Below are positions 1-11,211 of a stretch of DNA of 64,000 nucleotides, one piece after another (the first letter of the stretch is position 1; every line of letters starts with the position of its first letter). The DNA is taken from the NCBI RefSeq assembly GCF_030035675.1, contig NC_084481.1, positions 233,832,927 through 233,896,926 on the forward strand, read 5' to 3'. A model generated the notes under the pieces. The model made no database searches and was not told where the DNA came from. It worked only from the letters and a program-made list of their open reading frames with translations. Source of the stretch: Rhineura floridana. Taxonomy: Eukaryota; Chordata; Lepidosauria; Squamata; Rhineuridae. The translations under genes were made by a program, and so were the position numbers.

Positions 1-264
1 TCTTAACCAGAGCTACTAGACTTACAAAACACTTGAAATGCAGGAGGAATCCCAGTTTCAGAAAATGAAGGTCACAGTAGAATTACAGGAGTCAAAACTG
101 AATGGAGACAGCCGGGGAAGATGGAAAATAGCAGTCAACAACTCAGCTGCAGCCAAAACAAAACAAAATTCATTGGAGACAAAACTGGCTGCATGCAACT
201 GATCTATATACAGGGTAGACCCGTTGAAAGTTGTATCCCATTTTAGTTCCACTCAGAGGGGACC

Positions 265-415
265 AATTGAAATTAATTGCCATGGCTAGTTTTGGTTTAT
301 TAATTTGAATAGGTCTACTTTGAGTACTGCTGAGTTAGATTCAACACAATGGGCCTAAGTCACGTCTATTGATTTCAATGGGTCTACTCTGAATAGGGCT
401 AACTGATACAATCCA
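265..415. mobile_element. Palindromic MITE (GGGTCTACTCTGA family)
   Basis: Contains both orientations of GATTTCAATGGGTCTACTCT-type sequence. A relative lies at 50786-50911; weaker relatives at 5400-5470 and 13965-14155. Confidence 0.55.
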
Positions 416-555
416 ATGGGGGGGGAGGAGAGTTGGAAAAGTATGGATATCAGGTGGCAATTAATTCTACAGGTAAGATGTAGCCAAAGGAAGAAGCCAA
501 CAGGATGGAGCAGAAGATGTTTAAATAAATGCTCAAATGCCCAAGGTGGTGGTGA

Positions 556-707
556 CTGGTGGCTCCATGTCAGTGGGGCAGTGGAATCTGCTCCGGGCTT
601 TAGTCTGAACTTTCATGTCTCGAAGTTTCAGTACCTTGGACAACTCCTTGAAATTTCAAACTAAGACCGGGAGTGGATTCCACTGCCCCACTGATGTGGA
701 GCCACCA
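556..707. mobile_element. Palindromic MITE (GGTGGCTCCATG family)
   Basis: The two ~31-base ends are near-perfect reverse complements (CTGGTGGCTCCATGTCAG and its partner). Diverged relatives at 2745-2840, 7759-7905 and 52128-52210. Confidence 0.75.
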
Positions 708-1202
708 GCCCCAGAGGGTGCCTATTAGGTTGGGAGGAGCTCTGTGGCCCTCCAGATGTTGCTGAACTCCAACTCCCATCAGCCCCAGACTGTGTGGCCA
801 ATGGCCATCATTGGTCAGGGATGGCGGGAGAGCTATAGGTTTCCCATCACTGTGCCAGGCAATTACAGCAGGAAGCTAGTAGCCAATTCTGCTGCCAACT
901 TTTTATCTCCCTGGTAGGGCTTCTCTGCCTCTAAACAGTTACACCACAAGCAGAAATCTAGAGATTAAACCTTCCCACGTGCGCAAATTCAGCGGTGAAC
1001 ATTTGCCCCCAATTTTTAGGGATAGGGCTATTTTGAAGTGGCTCATTTGAGAGCATCTTTTATATGGAAGGTGCATACAATTTCACAAGTTGGAAGGCAG
1101 GCTCAGGGGAAGGGAAGTCACCAGCCCCTTTGCCTCCACCCCCACCCCCTCCATCTAGTCCCTCCAGCTCTTAACATCAAATCTGGGCAGCACCAACCCA
1201 CA

Positions 1203-1375
1203 ATTTTATTTATTTAAAATATTTCTATCCCACCTTTCTACCCTATAATAGGGCACTCAGGGCAGCTTACAAAAATAAAATCAAACATGTACATAATAAA
1301 ATTGTAAACAGTAAAAACATTAAAATAAATTAAAATACATAAAATACATTAAAATACATAAAATACAATACACAC
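1203..1375 (-). mobile_element. LINE 3' tail, reversed
   Basis: TTTATTTATTTAAAA then ATCCCACCTTTC and CAGGGCAGCTTAC, the reversed 3' UTR common to lizard LINE/SINE tails, grading into ACATAAAATACATTAAA repeats and a short (CA)n. Confidence 0.55.
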
Positions 1376-1521
1376 ACACACATATATAGAGATTGGTACT
1401 ATAAAGGGGACTACAAAGGTAAAATTTAACGTAGAAGGCATAAAATCAGTGTCAGGCTGTCACTCCTGTTCTGAGTTCTACTTCTTGATCTCAGTGGGGG
1501 TTACATTCACTTAGCTCAACT

Positions 1522-1630
1522 ATTAGTGTACAATCCATTTACACAAATAGTTGAGCTGTTCACTCATACACTTATTTGCATGTAACATTCGATTAGTGTA
1601 CAGTGTACGGACACAATAGTCGAGCTGTAC
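1522..1630. repeat. Degenerate 70-base tandem duplication
   Basis: ATTAGTGTACA ... GTTGAGCTGT at 1522-1559 recurs as ATTAGTGTACA ... GTCGAGCTGT at 1592-1630. Confidence 0.65.
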
Positions 1631-1929
1631 AAAGTGACATGTGTACACTCTCACAAATGCTTGCACGGTGGAGGGGCAGCTGCTCCATGTGTTCAGCATA
1701 ATGTGTGAACAACTCTAGTGTGAAGGAATGTTGGGATACTGGAATGGAAGCCTATGTTCTTGTGTGTTTGTGTGTCTACACATATGTATTTAACACAGCC
1801 CTCTATAATCACGGCCACTATTTTTCTCCACCAAACTCTCTGACTTGCTTCCTAAGAAATTCTGAAGGGTTTACAAATACATGATTCAGGTCTCTTCCGG
1901 AGTTTATTGAACATTCATCTTGATCTCAC

Positions 1930-2600
1930 AGAATCATAGAATCGTAGAGTTGGAAGGGGCCTATAAGGCCATCGAGTCCAGTCCCCTGCTCAGTGCAGGA
2001 ATCCAACTTAAAGCATATCTGACAGGTGGCTGTCCAACTGCCTCTTGAATGCCTCCAGTGTGGGAGAGCCCACCACCTCCCTAGGACATTGGTTCCATTG
2101 TCATACCTTAAACAGTTAGTAGGTTTTTCCTGATGTTCAGTCGAAATCTGGCTTCCTGTAACTTGAGCCCATTATTCCGTGTCCTGCACTCTGGGACGAT
2201 TGAGAAGAGATCCTGGCCCTTCTCTGTGTGACAACCTTTCAAGTCGTTGAAGAATGCAATCACATCTCCCCTCAGTCTTCTCAAGGCTAAACATGCCCAA
2301 TTATTTCAGTCTCTCCTCACAGCACTTTGTGATCATCTGATCATCCTTGTTGCCCTCCTCTGAATCTGTTCTAGTTTGCCTGTATCCTTCTTAAAGTGCA
2401 GGGTCCAGAACTGGATGCAGTGCTCAAGATGAGGCCTCACCAGTGCCAAATAGAGGGGAACCAATACTTCACGCGATTTCAAAACTATACTTCTGTTAAT
2501 GCAAATCTAAAATAGCATTTGCCTTTTTTGCAGCCACATCAAACTGTTGGCTCATATTCAGCTTATAATCAACAACAATCCCAAGATCCTTTTGTTTCCA
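1930..2600 (-). mobile_element. CR1 LINE 3' fragment
   Basis: Starts with the reversed CR1 terminus AGAATCATAGAATCG, then the ORF2 C-terminal region reversed. This is the ATTCTATG-ending subfamily, distinct from the TTCTTATG one at 44.5-48.4 kb. Confidence 0.9.
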
Positions 2601-2744
2601 CAAAGATTATGGGGAAATTATAGGATGCTCACTGTTTATTCAGCATTCATTTTTGTTTGGGGGCAGGTTATTCAACGTCGCTTCAAGCCGTTGTTACCAC
2701 ATACTTTCATTTTCCCATCACTTTTCTTGCTGCAAAATCTGTGG

Positions 2745-2840
2745 CAGTTGGTGGCTCCAAGTCATGCTGAAGCACCTTGGACAACTCCTTGAAAGTCTGG
2801 ACTAAAACCCACTGCCCCACTAACACAGAGCTGCCTCTAT
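2745..2840. mobile_element. Diverged GGTGGCTCCATG MITE, partial
   Basis: CTTGGACAACTCCTTGAAAG and CCCACTGCCCCACTAACAC segments. Confidence 0.6.
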
Positions 2841-3710
2841 GCAAAATGCTGGGGGGGGGAATTGCACAAGAGTCCACCCAGAAAAATAGTGACAATCTGG
2901 AAGCAGGCTCAGTGTCTCTGAGGATTAGCAGAAATATCAAGTGGCAAAGGTATTTTCATCTTCCAACCCATGGGTTCCAGAATAAAATATGAGATATTAA
3001 ATTAAAATTATGCAAAAGTGTTTGAGCCAGAAAGAAGGTCCTTAGACAGGGTGAGGGCTGAGAAAAGACAGTTCATCTCATTTTTTGCAAAGCAAGGAAA
3101 ATACTCTTTAACCATCACCTGTGGAAACAGCCAGTAAGCATGAGTGCTTGACAATGAAGCAATGTGCTCTGAATTTGCCATTTTCAATGCCAGCAGGAGT
3201 AATATATGGGGCACAGGCCAGCCCCATTTCATTGGGAGAGTTAAACGCAGACTTTATACCTTCCCATTCAGATCATTGGGTCTTGACAGTGCTTAACTCT
3301 GGCTTAGTCTCACAGAGCATGCCCTCATAATGGAAGATGGCTGTGAGGTACGATAGGACAGTTGTGTCCAACCAGCATCATTTGCAACAGGGCAAGGGCT
3401 GCTGGAGAGTGGCTGGGTGCAAGAGAGGACAAGGGGCTCTTGCACCATTAATAGTTGTGTAGAAGAAGGAATTTCAGCAGATGCAGCCTGTCATTAAAGG
3501 TGCAGGAGCCCTCTTGTCCTCTGCATCTGGCCACCCTGGGCTGCTGGGGGCACAACTTTTTAGCTGGTCCCTGCAATTGTGCCTTCAGCAGCAGCTGGAT
3601 CTGCAGCAATTGGCAGGCAATGATAACATGTAGCTCTGTGCCATGAGAACAGATTCAGCAACGGTTAGTGGCAAAGCTGCAGGAAACAGTTGCAAACAGT
3701 TTACGGGTGC
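2841..3710. other. No feature recognised
   Basis: Ordinary mixed-composition flank; short open frames only, none resembling a known protein. Confidence 0.5.
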
Positions 3711-3718
3711 CTCTAGTC

Positions 3719-3856
3719 CAGCCTTTCCCAACCAGTGTGCCTCCAGATGTTGTTGGCCTGCAACTCCCATCAGCCTCAGCCAGCATTGCCAATGGTCAGG
3801 AAAGATGGGAATTGTGGTCCAGCAACACCTGGAGGCACACCGGTTGGGAAAGGCTG
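3719..3856. mobile_element. Palindromic hAT MITE with perfect 8-base target duplication
   Basis: 138 bases, CAGCCTTTCCCAACC ... GGTTGGGAAAGGCTG. The ~34-base end arms pair almost perfectly. CTCTAGTC occurs at 3711-3718 and 3857-3864. It is the best-preserved member of a family with at least ten copies here. Confidence 0.9.
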
Positions 3857-4293
3857 CTCTAGTCATATGAGCAACCCCGTTAGTGAGCTCACTGCTTGTG
3901 CAGTCTGGCAAGCCTTGAGTCGATCAAAATCTGGATTCTGAAATGCTTCGGCTGCCATTCTGATTTTGCAGCATTTATTTTCAGGCTCAGAGGAAAGCGT
4001 TGCAAAACAGACTTTTATTTTATCATTCATTTTCATTTTATTACAGCTATTTTTAAAACAAGATCAGAAGAAATATTTGCCTCGTTCTTCCCAGAAGATG
4101 GCGCCATAGCCATGCTCTGTCCCAGCCTTTGCCAGCCTGGTCCCTGTTCCATACATTACGTGGAGGGAACACATGCAATGGCATGTTTTCACACCAAAAC
4201 GTTTCCTGAATCTTCCTATGTTCAGCTTCATTGGATGGCCCCAGTTTTTAGGTTTATGAGAGGATGAAATTTCTCTCTCCGCTTTCTCCACAT

Positions 4294-4632
4294 CAGGGGT
4301 CCACGGTCTCAGGGAGTCTTAGACCCTTTATTTTTTGGGAGCAGGGTCCCAGGAGGACCCCTGTGTGTCCAGCATCCCTATGAGCCAATCAGCATGAAAG
4401 GGCAGTGTGTAAGCTGCTGAGAAGAGTCTTCTAACTTGCTTCTTTGTTGTCTCCTGCTGATTGGTGGGTATTGCTCTCCCCTTTCATGCTGATTGGCTCC
4501 TAGGAACTTCTGTTGTTATAGGAGAAGGCATAAGTATCTCATTCTCAGCCCAGCAGCAAAAAAAGGGGGAGGGGTGTGGCTGTGACTATCATGAAGGGAC
4601 CTTGCACTTCTGAATTCGCCAGTACACTGCTG
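4294..4632. mobile_element. hAT-type nonautonomous element inside CR1
   Basis: Begins CAGGGGTCC; flanked by 8-base CTCCACAT (4286-4293) and CTCCACAC (4633-4640). Contains a perfect 21-base inverted repeat (4382-4402 and 4479-4499) including a CCAAT motif in each arm. Confidence 0.65.
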
Positions 4633-4697
4633 CTCCACACCATGCCCAATTTTATGCACCACTATCATATTCTCCCTTCCTCACTTTTACGCTAAAC

Positions 4698-5024
4698 CAG
4701 TGGTTCCTAAATTCCCCCCCCCCCCCGGGACCACTTGAAATTTGCTGGTGGACCACTTCATGATTTTTCAGCCCACTGTAGCAATTATAACGTGCTGTGC
4801 TGGATGCTGGATGATTTTTCATTGTATTTTCTTGCTTCTTTTCTTTCTTACAATATTACAAATTGCATTCCACAGAATTCAAATTGTAATGCAGTAAAAT
4901 ACAAGGTAAGAAATAAAATACAAATAAAAATCAGCTATGGATAGTTACTGTGGACACGGCACGGAGCATCTGGATGAAGCTTGTAGGCCACTGCAGGGCA
5001 CAGACCACAGTGTGGAAATCCCTG
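4698..5024. mobile_element. hAT-type nonautonomous element (CAGTGGTTCC ends)
   Basis: Starts CAGTGGTTCCTAAA and ends GGAAATCCCTG. The flanking 8-mers CGCTAAAC and CCCTAAGC match at 6 of 8 bases. A truncated relative lies at 49693-49830. Confidence 0.6.
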
Positions 5025-5566
5025 CCCTAAGCCAAAAAACCTCAAATGCTGTAACCTTTCCTCACAGGGGAGTTGCTCCAACACCCATACCCACACCCAC
5101 TAATTTTCGCCTTTCATGATTTTACATCCATTTTTTTTTAAATCGCAACAGCATCCGTAACTGAGAACACTTGTTTTGTTTTTAAAAATCTAACACAGAG
5201 AACATGGATAAGTGATTCCCCTTGCACAGGGTCCCAGCTCATTGAATCTGATCAGATACACGTGGCTATCAGACTGACTAAACACATTGCAGGATACTTT
5301 AAAGCCCATAGAGAGGAAATTATTATTGCACATCAAAGCACCATGAACCTGTAAATCATTTGATATTCATAATAAAATAACACAGCACGGTTTTCTTCAT
5401 GACTGATTTAAGACTCACTCCAGACTCACATTTTAAATCATACTGATTTCAATAGGAAATAATCTAAGCATGTGCTTAACTCATTTCCTAAATTTCTAAT
5501 AGCAAAGGCTCACCTAGAAGGCACACTTTGTTTATACCCCAAGGAGTTACTTTTAGAGTGTCAAAT

Positions 5567-5740
5567 GAACATAGGAAGGGGCAGTATACACCGAGTCAGG
5601 CCACCTACACTGGCTGGCAGCAGCTCTCCAGGCTTTCAAGTAGGGGACATTTTTTCCCAGCCTTACCTAGAAATGCCAGGGATTGACCTTGAGGCCTTCT
5701 GCATGCAAAGCATGTGTCGTAACACTGAGCCATAGTCCTT
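5567..5740 (-). mobile_element. tRNA-head SINE with CR1-like tail
   Basis: Reversed copy, same layout as the one at 8530. Confidence 0.8.
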
Positions 5741-6169
5741 CCCCTCAGAAACACTAGCTTTCAGGGGAGTGAACCCATGTGCTTCTCCAACCATACATCA
5801 TTGCTCTTGGCTGGCCTGCTTCTAAAGAGGAGGCAGAGATGCAATGGGCATCCTCCTCTGAGTATGGGCATTGCCCTCTCCAGCACTGGCCTACCGGGGC
5901 TTAATAATACTTCCTTGGCCTGGATTGGGCCTTTCCCCTTAACATATTTGAACAACTGGATACTGCGATATTGTAGTGGCTCACACCCGTTGGGGCTAGT
6001 GGGGTGGGAGACCAGGGGACCAGCCAGAGCCAATGATAAGCACAGCCTCCTGCCGCCTGCTTGTAAGATGGCAGGCAGCTGGGAGCAGACTGAGACTGGT
6101 GGAGCAGCACCCCATGCGCCCTAATCGACCAGCCTCCGCTGCTGCTGTCCAAAGCCTGGAGGTTCCTTG
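5741..6169. other. No feature recognised
   Basis: GC-moderate sequence, perhaps the degraded body of the LINE whose tail ends at 6365. Confidence 0.4.
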
Positions 6170-6365
6170 TGCAACACAGTCTCTGTCTGTGTTAGAATTG
6201 CTTAATATGTTTTTTAATAACGTTTTTAACCCTTTTTTAAAGTTGTTTTTTTAAAAATGTTTTTAACGCTGTTTTGCTTTAATGTATTTTAAGATCTGTT
6301 TTTATGATGTAAAGTGTTTTTAGCGCTTTGTTTGCGGCATACAAATTAAATAATAAATAAATAAA
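6170..6365 (+). mobile_element. L2-like LINE 3' tail
   Basis: Shares TTAGAATTGCTTAATATG, CTGTTTTTATGATGTAAAGT and the (AAAT)n end with 23850-24080. Confidence 0.7.
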
Positions 6366-6984
6366 ACAAACAACCACACCCCCATTGTGTTATGGAAATA
6401 TGTATATGCAGAGATCCTCAGTGGTCTGAGCTTGGAGTGTGCCAGTGTGTGCATTTCCCTAAGTGGCAGGCTTTTGCCCTGCATTTAGATCACTGAGACT
6501 TAAGACTTAACAAAATAAGAAAAGCTACTTTATGTATAGAAATACATAGTAGATAGGAAAGGCATTCCTAGTTCCAAGTTGGAGGCGCAATGCCCAGACG
6601 TGGGTACTGCCCTTCTGGCTCAGGAGAGAGATGTCTCCTCTCTCCTCGGATGGTTGAAGAAGACGACGAAGGAGGGGCAGGTCACCTTCCCTGAGCATAT
6701 CAGTTTACAATGGAAGGAAGGCAGAGAACAGCACAGATAAAGGTAGGCAAGCCTAGCCGGCTGGAGGACCCTCATTCTATCTTCCTTCTGGAATACACAC
6801 AAAAGAACCCAAACAGGAGTTGCTCTTGCCCCACTCCCAACACATCGAAGGATGCACGCTTTGTTTGCTCCTCCTCCTCCTTTCCTCTGCGTGTCCTCCG
6901 CAGCCTCTTCAACATGGCACTCGATTGATGACGGACAAAAGGGAACACACAGCTCAGAAGTTGCCTGGCATGGAATCCTTTTAG
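6366..6984. other. No feature recognised
   Basis: No repeat or gene signal I can support. A SINE head fragment lies just beyond, at 7096-7172. Confidence 0.4.
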
Positions 6985-7329
6985 GTCAGCCTGTACTGGC
7001 TGGGGCTGATGGGAGTTGTAGTCCAAAACATCTGGAAGGCACCAAGCTGGTCTAATGGCACGTGCATGCTTGTGCATTTGGTCCACCGTTGGGGGAAAGG
7101 GCTGCAGCTCAGTGGCAGAGCACTTGCTGTGCATGCAGAAGGTCCCTGGTCCACTCCTCAGCATCAATGAAAGGAAAACACAGCTTCCCCACTGACATCC
7201 TTGCTGCAAGAAACACCAGCTTTCATACCCCATTTCCCCACAGCAACCCTAGAGCAGGAAGCCGCAGACAGACTGGATGCCTTTGGGAAGGGCTGATGTC
7301 AGGTCTATGCAGTGCACTCTAGGCAAGGG

Positions 7330-7758
7330 TGAGAAAGTAGATTCAGTTCACATTTCAAGCTGAATCTATCAAATCTGCACTTAGTGAAACAATCTGTGTG
7401 TTTCCCAGACAGAGCCATCCTTCGAAATTCTAACTTACTTGAATTTTGCGACACAGCTCGCCAACCAAACAATATTTGCGAAAATGCGCATGTTAGGGGA
7501 AAGTGTGCATAAAAATTAGTATATGAGGGAAAATAACATACAAAAATGCATTTCATGATAAGAAATGGCTTGCAAGAATGTGCACATCAGTGAAAACTGC
7601 CTACAAAAATGGGTTTATTAGGAGACATTCACACTAAAATGCTGGAGAATTTTCATGAAAAAAATTAGCAAACTGCTGCAGAAATGAGGAGAACCGAATT
7701 TAAGATTAGGAAAATGAGAAACTGGGAGAACCAAAATTGGCCGATCATTCCATCCCTA
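7330..7758. mobile_element. AT-rich DNA element with ATGCATTTT-like repeats
   Basis: Many ACAAAAATGCATTT-like words and a right end CATTCCATCCCTAG. A reversed relative at 19955-20205 begins CAGGGACGGGCAAATTT. Confidence 0.5.
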
Positions 7759-7905
7759 GTGGAGGCTGGTGGCAGCAATGGCAGTGAGGCAATGAATCCA
7801 CTCCGGGGTTTAGTCGGAACTTTCGAGAAGCTATCCAGGGTGTTTTACACCAGCTCCTTGAAAGTTCGTACTGAACTCCACTGGGTCTATATTCCAGGGC
7901 AGTCG
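7759..7905. mobile_element. Diverged copy of the GGTGGCTCCATG MITE
   Basis: Shares CTCCGGGGTTTAGTCGGAAC and CCAGCTCCTTGAAAGTTC with the copy at 556. Confidence 0.6.
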
Positions 7906-8529
7906 CCACGCTCTTCTTTTGCCGATTCTTCATCCTGCTCTCAGGTGCAGCCGGAGACCCTGGCTGTGAGCGGCCCATCCCACTCAGGTCTTTAATCTCT
8001 CTCAGCTCCTTTCTCTTGTCGCCTCTAATATCACGGCCGTTGGGCGGCCCTCTAAAGCAGAATGACTGCGGGTGTTAAATGCTGTTGGCGGGTAAAGAAT
8101 ATCCTCTCCTTGACCCCCAAATTCCATTTAGAATGGCCCTGCGTGCTTCCTCCTCTCGGAGTTAGCATCTCCTTGATGGGTAAATGGGATCTAAGCTCCC
8201 AGTTCAGACTATAATTCGATCACTGGCTCTTCATTCAATTAGAAAGGTTAGGTGCTGCAGCCTCACCTGTGCCAGATCAGGTGTGTGATTCAGACTGATC
8301 CCCTCCCGCACACATACACACACCGAGCTCATCCGAGCTGCATTTGCTGACGGCTTCATTTATTCTTCTCCAAGAATTTCTAGAGAAGCAGCCTCTTTTG
8401 ACAGCAGCAGCAAGGACGCCTTCATGGTGACATCTGGCAGCACAGCCCTGAGCATGTCAACTCAGCAGGAAGTCCCTCAGCTCAATGGGACTTCCTCCCA
8501 AGTGAAGTGTGCTCATGCTTACAACTTTA
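7906..8529. other. No feature recognised
   Basis: Apparently unique flank sequence. Confidence 0.4.
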
Positions 8530-8708
8530 GGAACATAGGAAGTTCCCTTATATCGGGTCCATCTACCTCAGTACTGTCTACACTGAGTGGCAGCAGCTCT
8601 CCAGGGTTCCGACAGGGGTGCCTTCCAGCTCTGCCTGGAGATGCCAGGGGTTGAACTTGAGACCTTCAGTGTGCAAAGCAAGTGCTCTAGCACAGAGCTG
8701 TGGGTCAA
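8530..8708 (-). mobile_element. tRNA-head SINE with CR1-like tail
   Basis: Reversed: GGAACATAGGAAGTTCCC end, GGCAGCAGCTCTCC body, head to GCACAGAGC. Confidence 0.85.
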
Positions 8709-8753
8709 TCAGAGGCCACAAAACCCCTCCCCTCTTTACAAACGAGGTACTGC

Positions 8754-9067
8754 AGGGGTGGGGTACCTCAGGCCCGGGGGCCACATGTGCCCCTCTCTGG
8801 CCCTTGGGAGTCTCCCCAGGCCCAAGGCCTCAGTGGTCCTCCTTCTCCCTCCAAGTGTTTTGCCTGGGCTGGGATGAGTCCGTCAACTCTGACCGTGCCT
8901 CTCGCTTGGCAAGAGAGGGCTGTGCGAGGGTGGGGAGAAACAAGCCTACCACACAAAGGTCTGCATTTGTTGCTTCCTCCCCCCCCCCCAAATTTGGCCT
9001 CTAGTGCCACCCCACCCCCCGACAGGTGGCTCTCAGGAGGTTGTCCAGAAGGGAAAGCAGCCCTTGG
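8754..9067. mobile_element. hAT-like element, CAGGGGTGGGG end
   Basis: GCAGGGGTGGGGTACCTCAG and GGGGGCCACATGTGCCC, a left end common to lizard hAT remnants. The right end is unclear. A similar start at 63738 runs to the window end. Confidence 0.45.
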
Positions 9068-9084
9068 GATGAAATAGGCTCAAT

Positions 9085-9900
9085 TTGTTGCGCTATTCCT
9101 GTTGATGGGACCCCAAGGCAAGGCTTCTCCCCCAAATTTCAAATGTGAGGCCAGAAGGCCCTGCTGAAAGGGCTCTTTCAGACACTCGGCTCCCAAGTCA
9201 TTCAGGGCCCAGTGGCCCCGGAGGGTATAGGGGATGCGACCTCCTCTTGCCACACCCAACCGTAACCGAGAAGCCGCTTTCTGCACCAGCTGCAGCCTCC
9301 GGACCATCTTCAAGGGTGGCCCCAGGTAGAGGACATTTATTTATTTATATCCCGCCCTTTCTCCCAGTAGGAGCCCAGGGCGGCAAGCAAAAGCACTAAA
9401 ACATCATTAAAACAGACTTTAAAATATATTAAAACAAAACACCCTTAAAAACATATTAAAACAGAACATCCTTAAAAACATCTTGTTTTTTAAAAAATTG
9501 CAACAATCTATCCCAAAGGTTATTAGAGAATAGGTCACCGAAGCCAAACTGTCTCAGCCCAGGAATGGCATACCTGGTGAACCATCCGTATCCGGGCACA
9601 AGCACTCCTCCCCACTGAGGCCACCTGTGCCTCTAGACTGAGCAGCACATGCAAGCTACTTACCTGCTCTTCCAGGGGGAGGGGGGGCTACCCCACGCAG
9701 AACAGTTTGGCATCCCAATTCCTGAACCTGAGCACCCCTGACTCACAGGACCTCTGCCTTGTCAGGATTCAGGTTTGGTTTATTGGCCCTCATCCAGCCC
9801 ATCACTGCCTCCAGGCACTAGTTCACCGCCTGAACAGCCTCGCCTGATTGAGATGGAATCGAGAGATATGGCCAAAAGGCCTGACAGCTATGCTGAACGA
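9085..9900 (-). mobile_element. L2-like LINE fragment
   Basis: Reversed, it encodes LQLVQKAASRLRLG-type and NPDK-type reverse transcriptase C-terminal segments. A second LINE 3' tail (9335-9530, with CCCGCCCTTTCTCCC next to a TTTA run) interrupts it. Confidence 0.55.
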
Positions 9901-9965
9901 GTTGGGAGTTTCTGTGTGCGTCGGCGACTGAATTTCTTGTACTCATGAAGTGTCACAGACTCATT

Positions 9966-10580
9966 AAGAACACGAGACAAACCCTGCTGGATCAGACCAA
10001 AACCAGATTTAGCTCAGCATCTCTTCTGTGTGCAAGCAGATGACCGGATCAAGCAGGACCTCAGTGCAACAGCAACTCTCCTCCCCTGCAGTTTCCAGCA
10101 ACTGGTGTTCAGAGACATACTGTTTCCGACAGTGGAGGCAGAACATAGCCATTGTGGCTAGTGGCCACTGATAGCCTTACCCTCCATTAATTTGTCTAAT
10201 CCTCTTTCAAAGCCATCCGACTTCGTGGCCATGATTGCCTGCCTCTCACGGCAGTGAATTCCGTAAAGCTGTCCATTCTTTTGCCTATCCTGAACTTCCC
10301 AATCTTCAGCGTCATTGGACTGCCTTCAAGTCAATCCCGATTTATGGTGACCCTATGAAGAGGGTTTTCTTGGTAAGCAGTATTCAGAGGGGGTTTACTA
10401 TTGCCTTCCTCTGAGGCTGAGAGGCAATGACTGGCCCCAGGTCACCCAGTGAGATTCATGGCTGTGTGGGGATTCGAACCCTGGTCTCCCAGATCATAGT
10501 CCAGCACCTTAACCACTACACCACACTGGCTCATTGGACGGCCCCAAATTCTAAGTTGCCAACTTTATCCTGTTCCCAAC
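9966..10580 (-). mobile_element. CR1 LINE 3' fragment carrying a SINE
   Basis: Reversed TTCTTATG-type CR1 end, degraded. It is interrupted at 10321-10530 by a SINE with target duplication TCATTGGAC, and resumes after it. Confidence 0.7.
10321..10530 (-). mobile_element. Sauria-type SINE inside CR1
   Basis: Reversed tRNA-like head (B-box GGGGATTCGAACCC) and BovB-like tail (TGCCTTCAAGTCAATCC). The 9-base duplication TCATTGGAC flanks it at 10312-10320 and 10531-10539. Confidence 0.8.
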
Positions 10581-10620
10581 AGAACCTCAGCTATGCCTTT
10601 CGCAGTGCCTGTAACTCAAC

Positions 10621-10693
10621 ATAGGAAGCTGTTTTGGATCAACTCAGACAATCTCATAATCAGCTACTCTGACTGGCAGCAGCTCTCTAAAGC
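10621..10693 (-). mobile_element. SINE tail fragment next to a hAT MITE
   Basis: Reversed ATAGGAAGCTGTTTTGGATC and CTGGCAGCAGCTCTCT. The element at 10694-10835 follows and the SINE head may resume at 10836-10915. Confidence 0.55.
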
Positions 10694-10835
10694 TGACTTT
10701 GCCAACCAGGTGCCCTCCAAATGTTCTGGACTAGATCTCCCATCAGCTCCAGCCAGCGCAGCCAGGACTGTTGGGGGATGTAGTGTGAAGCATCTGAAAG
10801 GCATCAGGCTGGTGAAGGCAGCTCTGGAGAGGTAG
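10694..10835. mobile_element. hAT MITE, same family
   Basis: CTGACTTTGCCAACCAGGTG ... CAGGCTGGTGAAGGCAG. Inserted in or next to a SINE. Confidence 0.7.
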
Positions 10836-11211
10836 AGTCTTTTTTATGCCAGAGCAGCCTGGAACTGAACTTTGTGCATGCAAAGCTCTCCCACCAACTG
10901 GCAGCCTCTCCTTGCAGGTTTTCTTCACCTAGAGATGTAGCCATGACAAACTTTGCCTGTTGCATCCAGGGAGCTTATGTTAAAGGTACAAGAGCTTTGC
11001 TGGGCAGAGGGTAAGAGAGGCTGAGGCCGTTTCTGTCACCACTAGCCTTCTCCTTTTGCCACGTGCTTCCCCGCCCCCGCCCCCCCAGTTCTTTACAGCA
11101 CAGTCTTACAAGGCACATTTTAATGGTGGACCTTTATATGTTAATTTTTTCCTCCACGGTGCAGTTTTCTTGTGTGTTTTAATTAAGGTGCATTTCTGAT
11201 CGCTGTCTCTT

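Larger units (their letters stand above)
4180..5075 (-). mobile_element. Old CR1 fragment broken by two hAT-type insertions
   Basis: CR1 pieces at 4180-4293, 4641-4697 and 5025-5075 are collinear with 37395-37600. The gaps are filled by the elements at 4294-4632 and 4698-5024. Confidence 0.7.
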
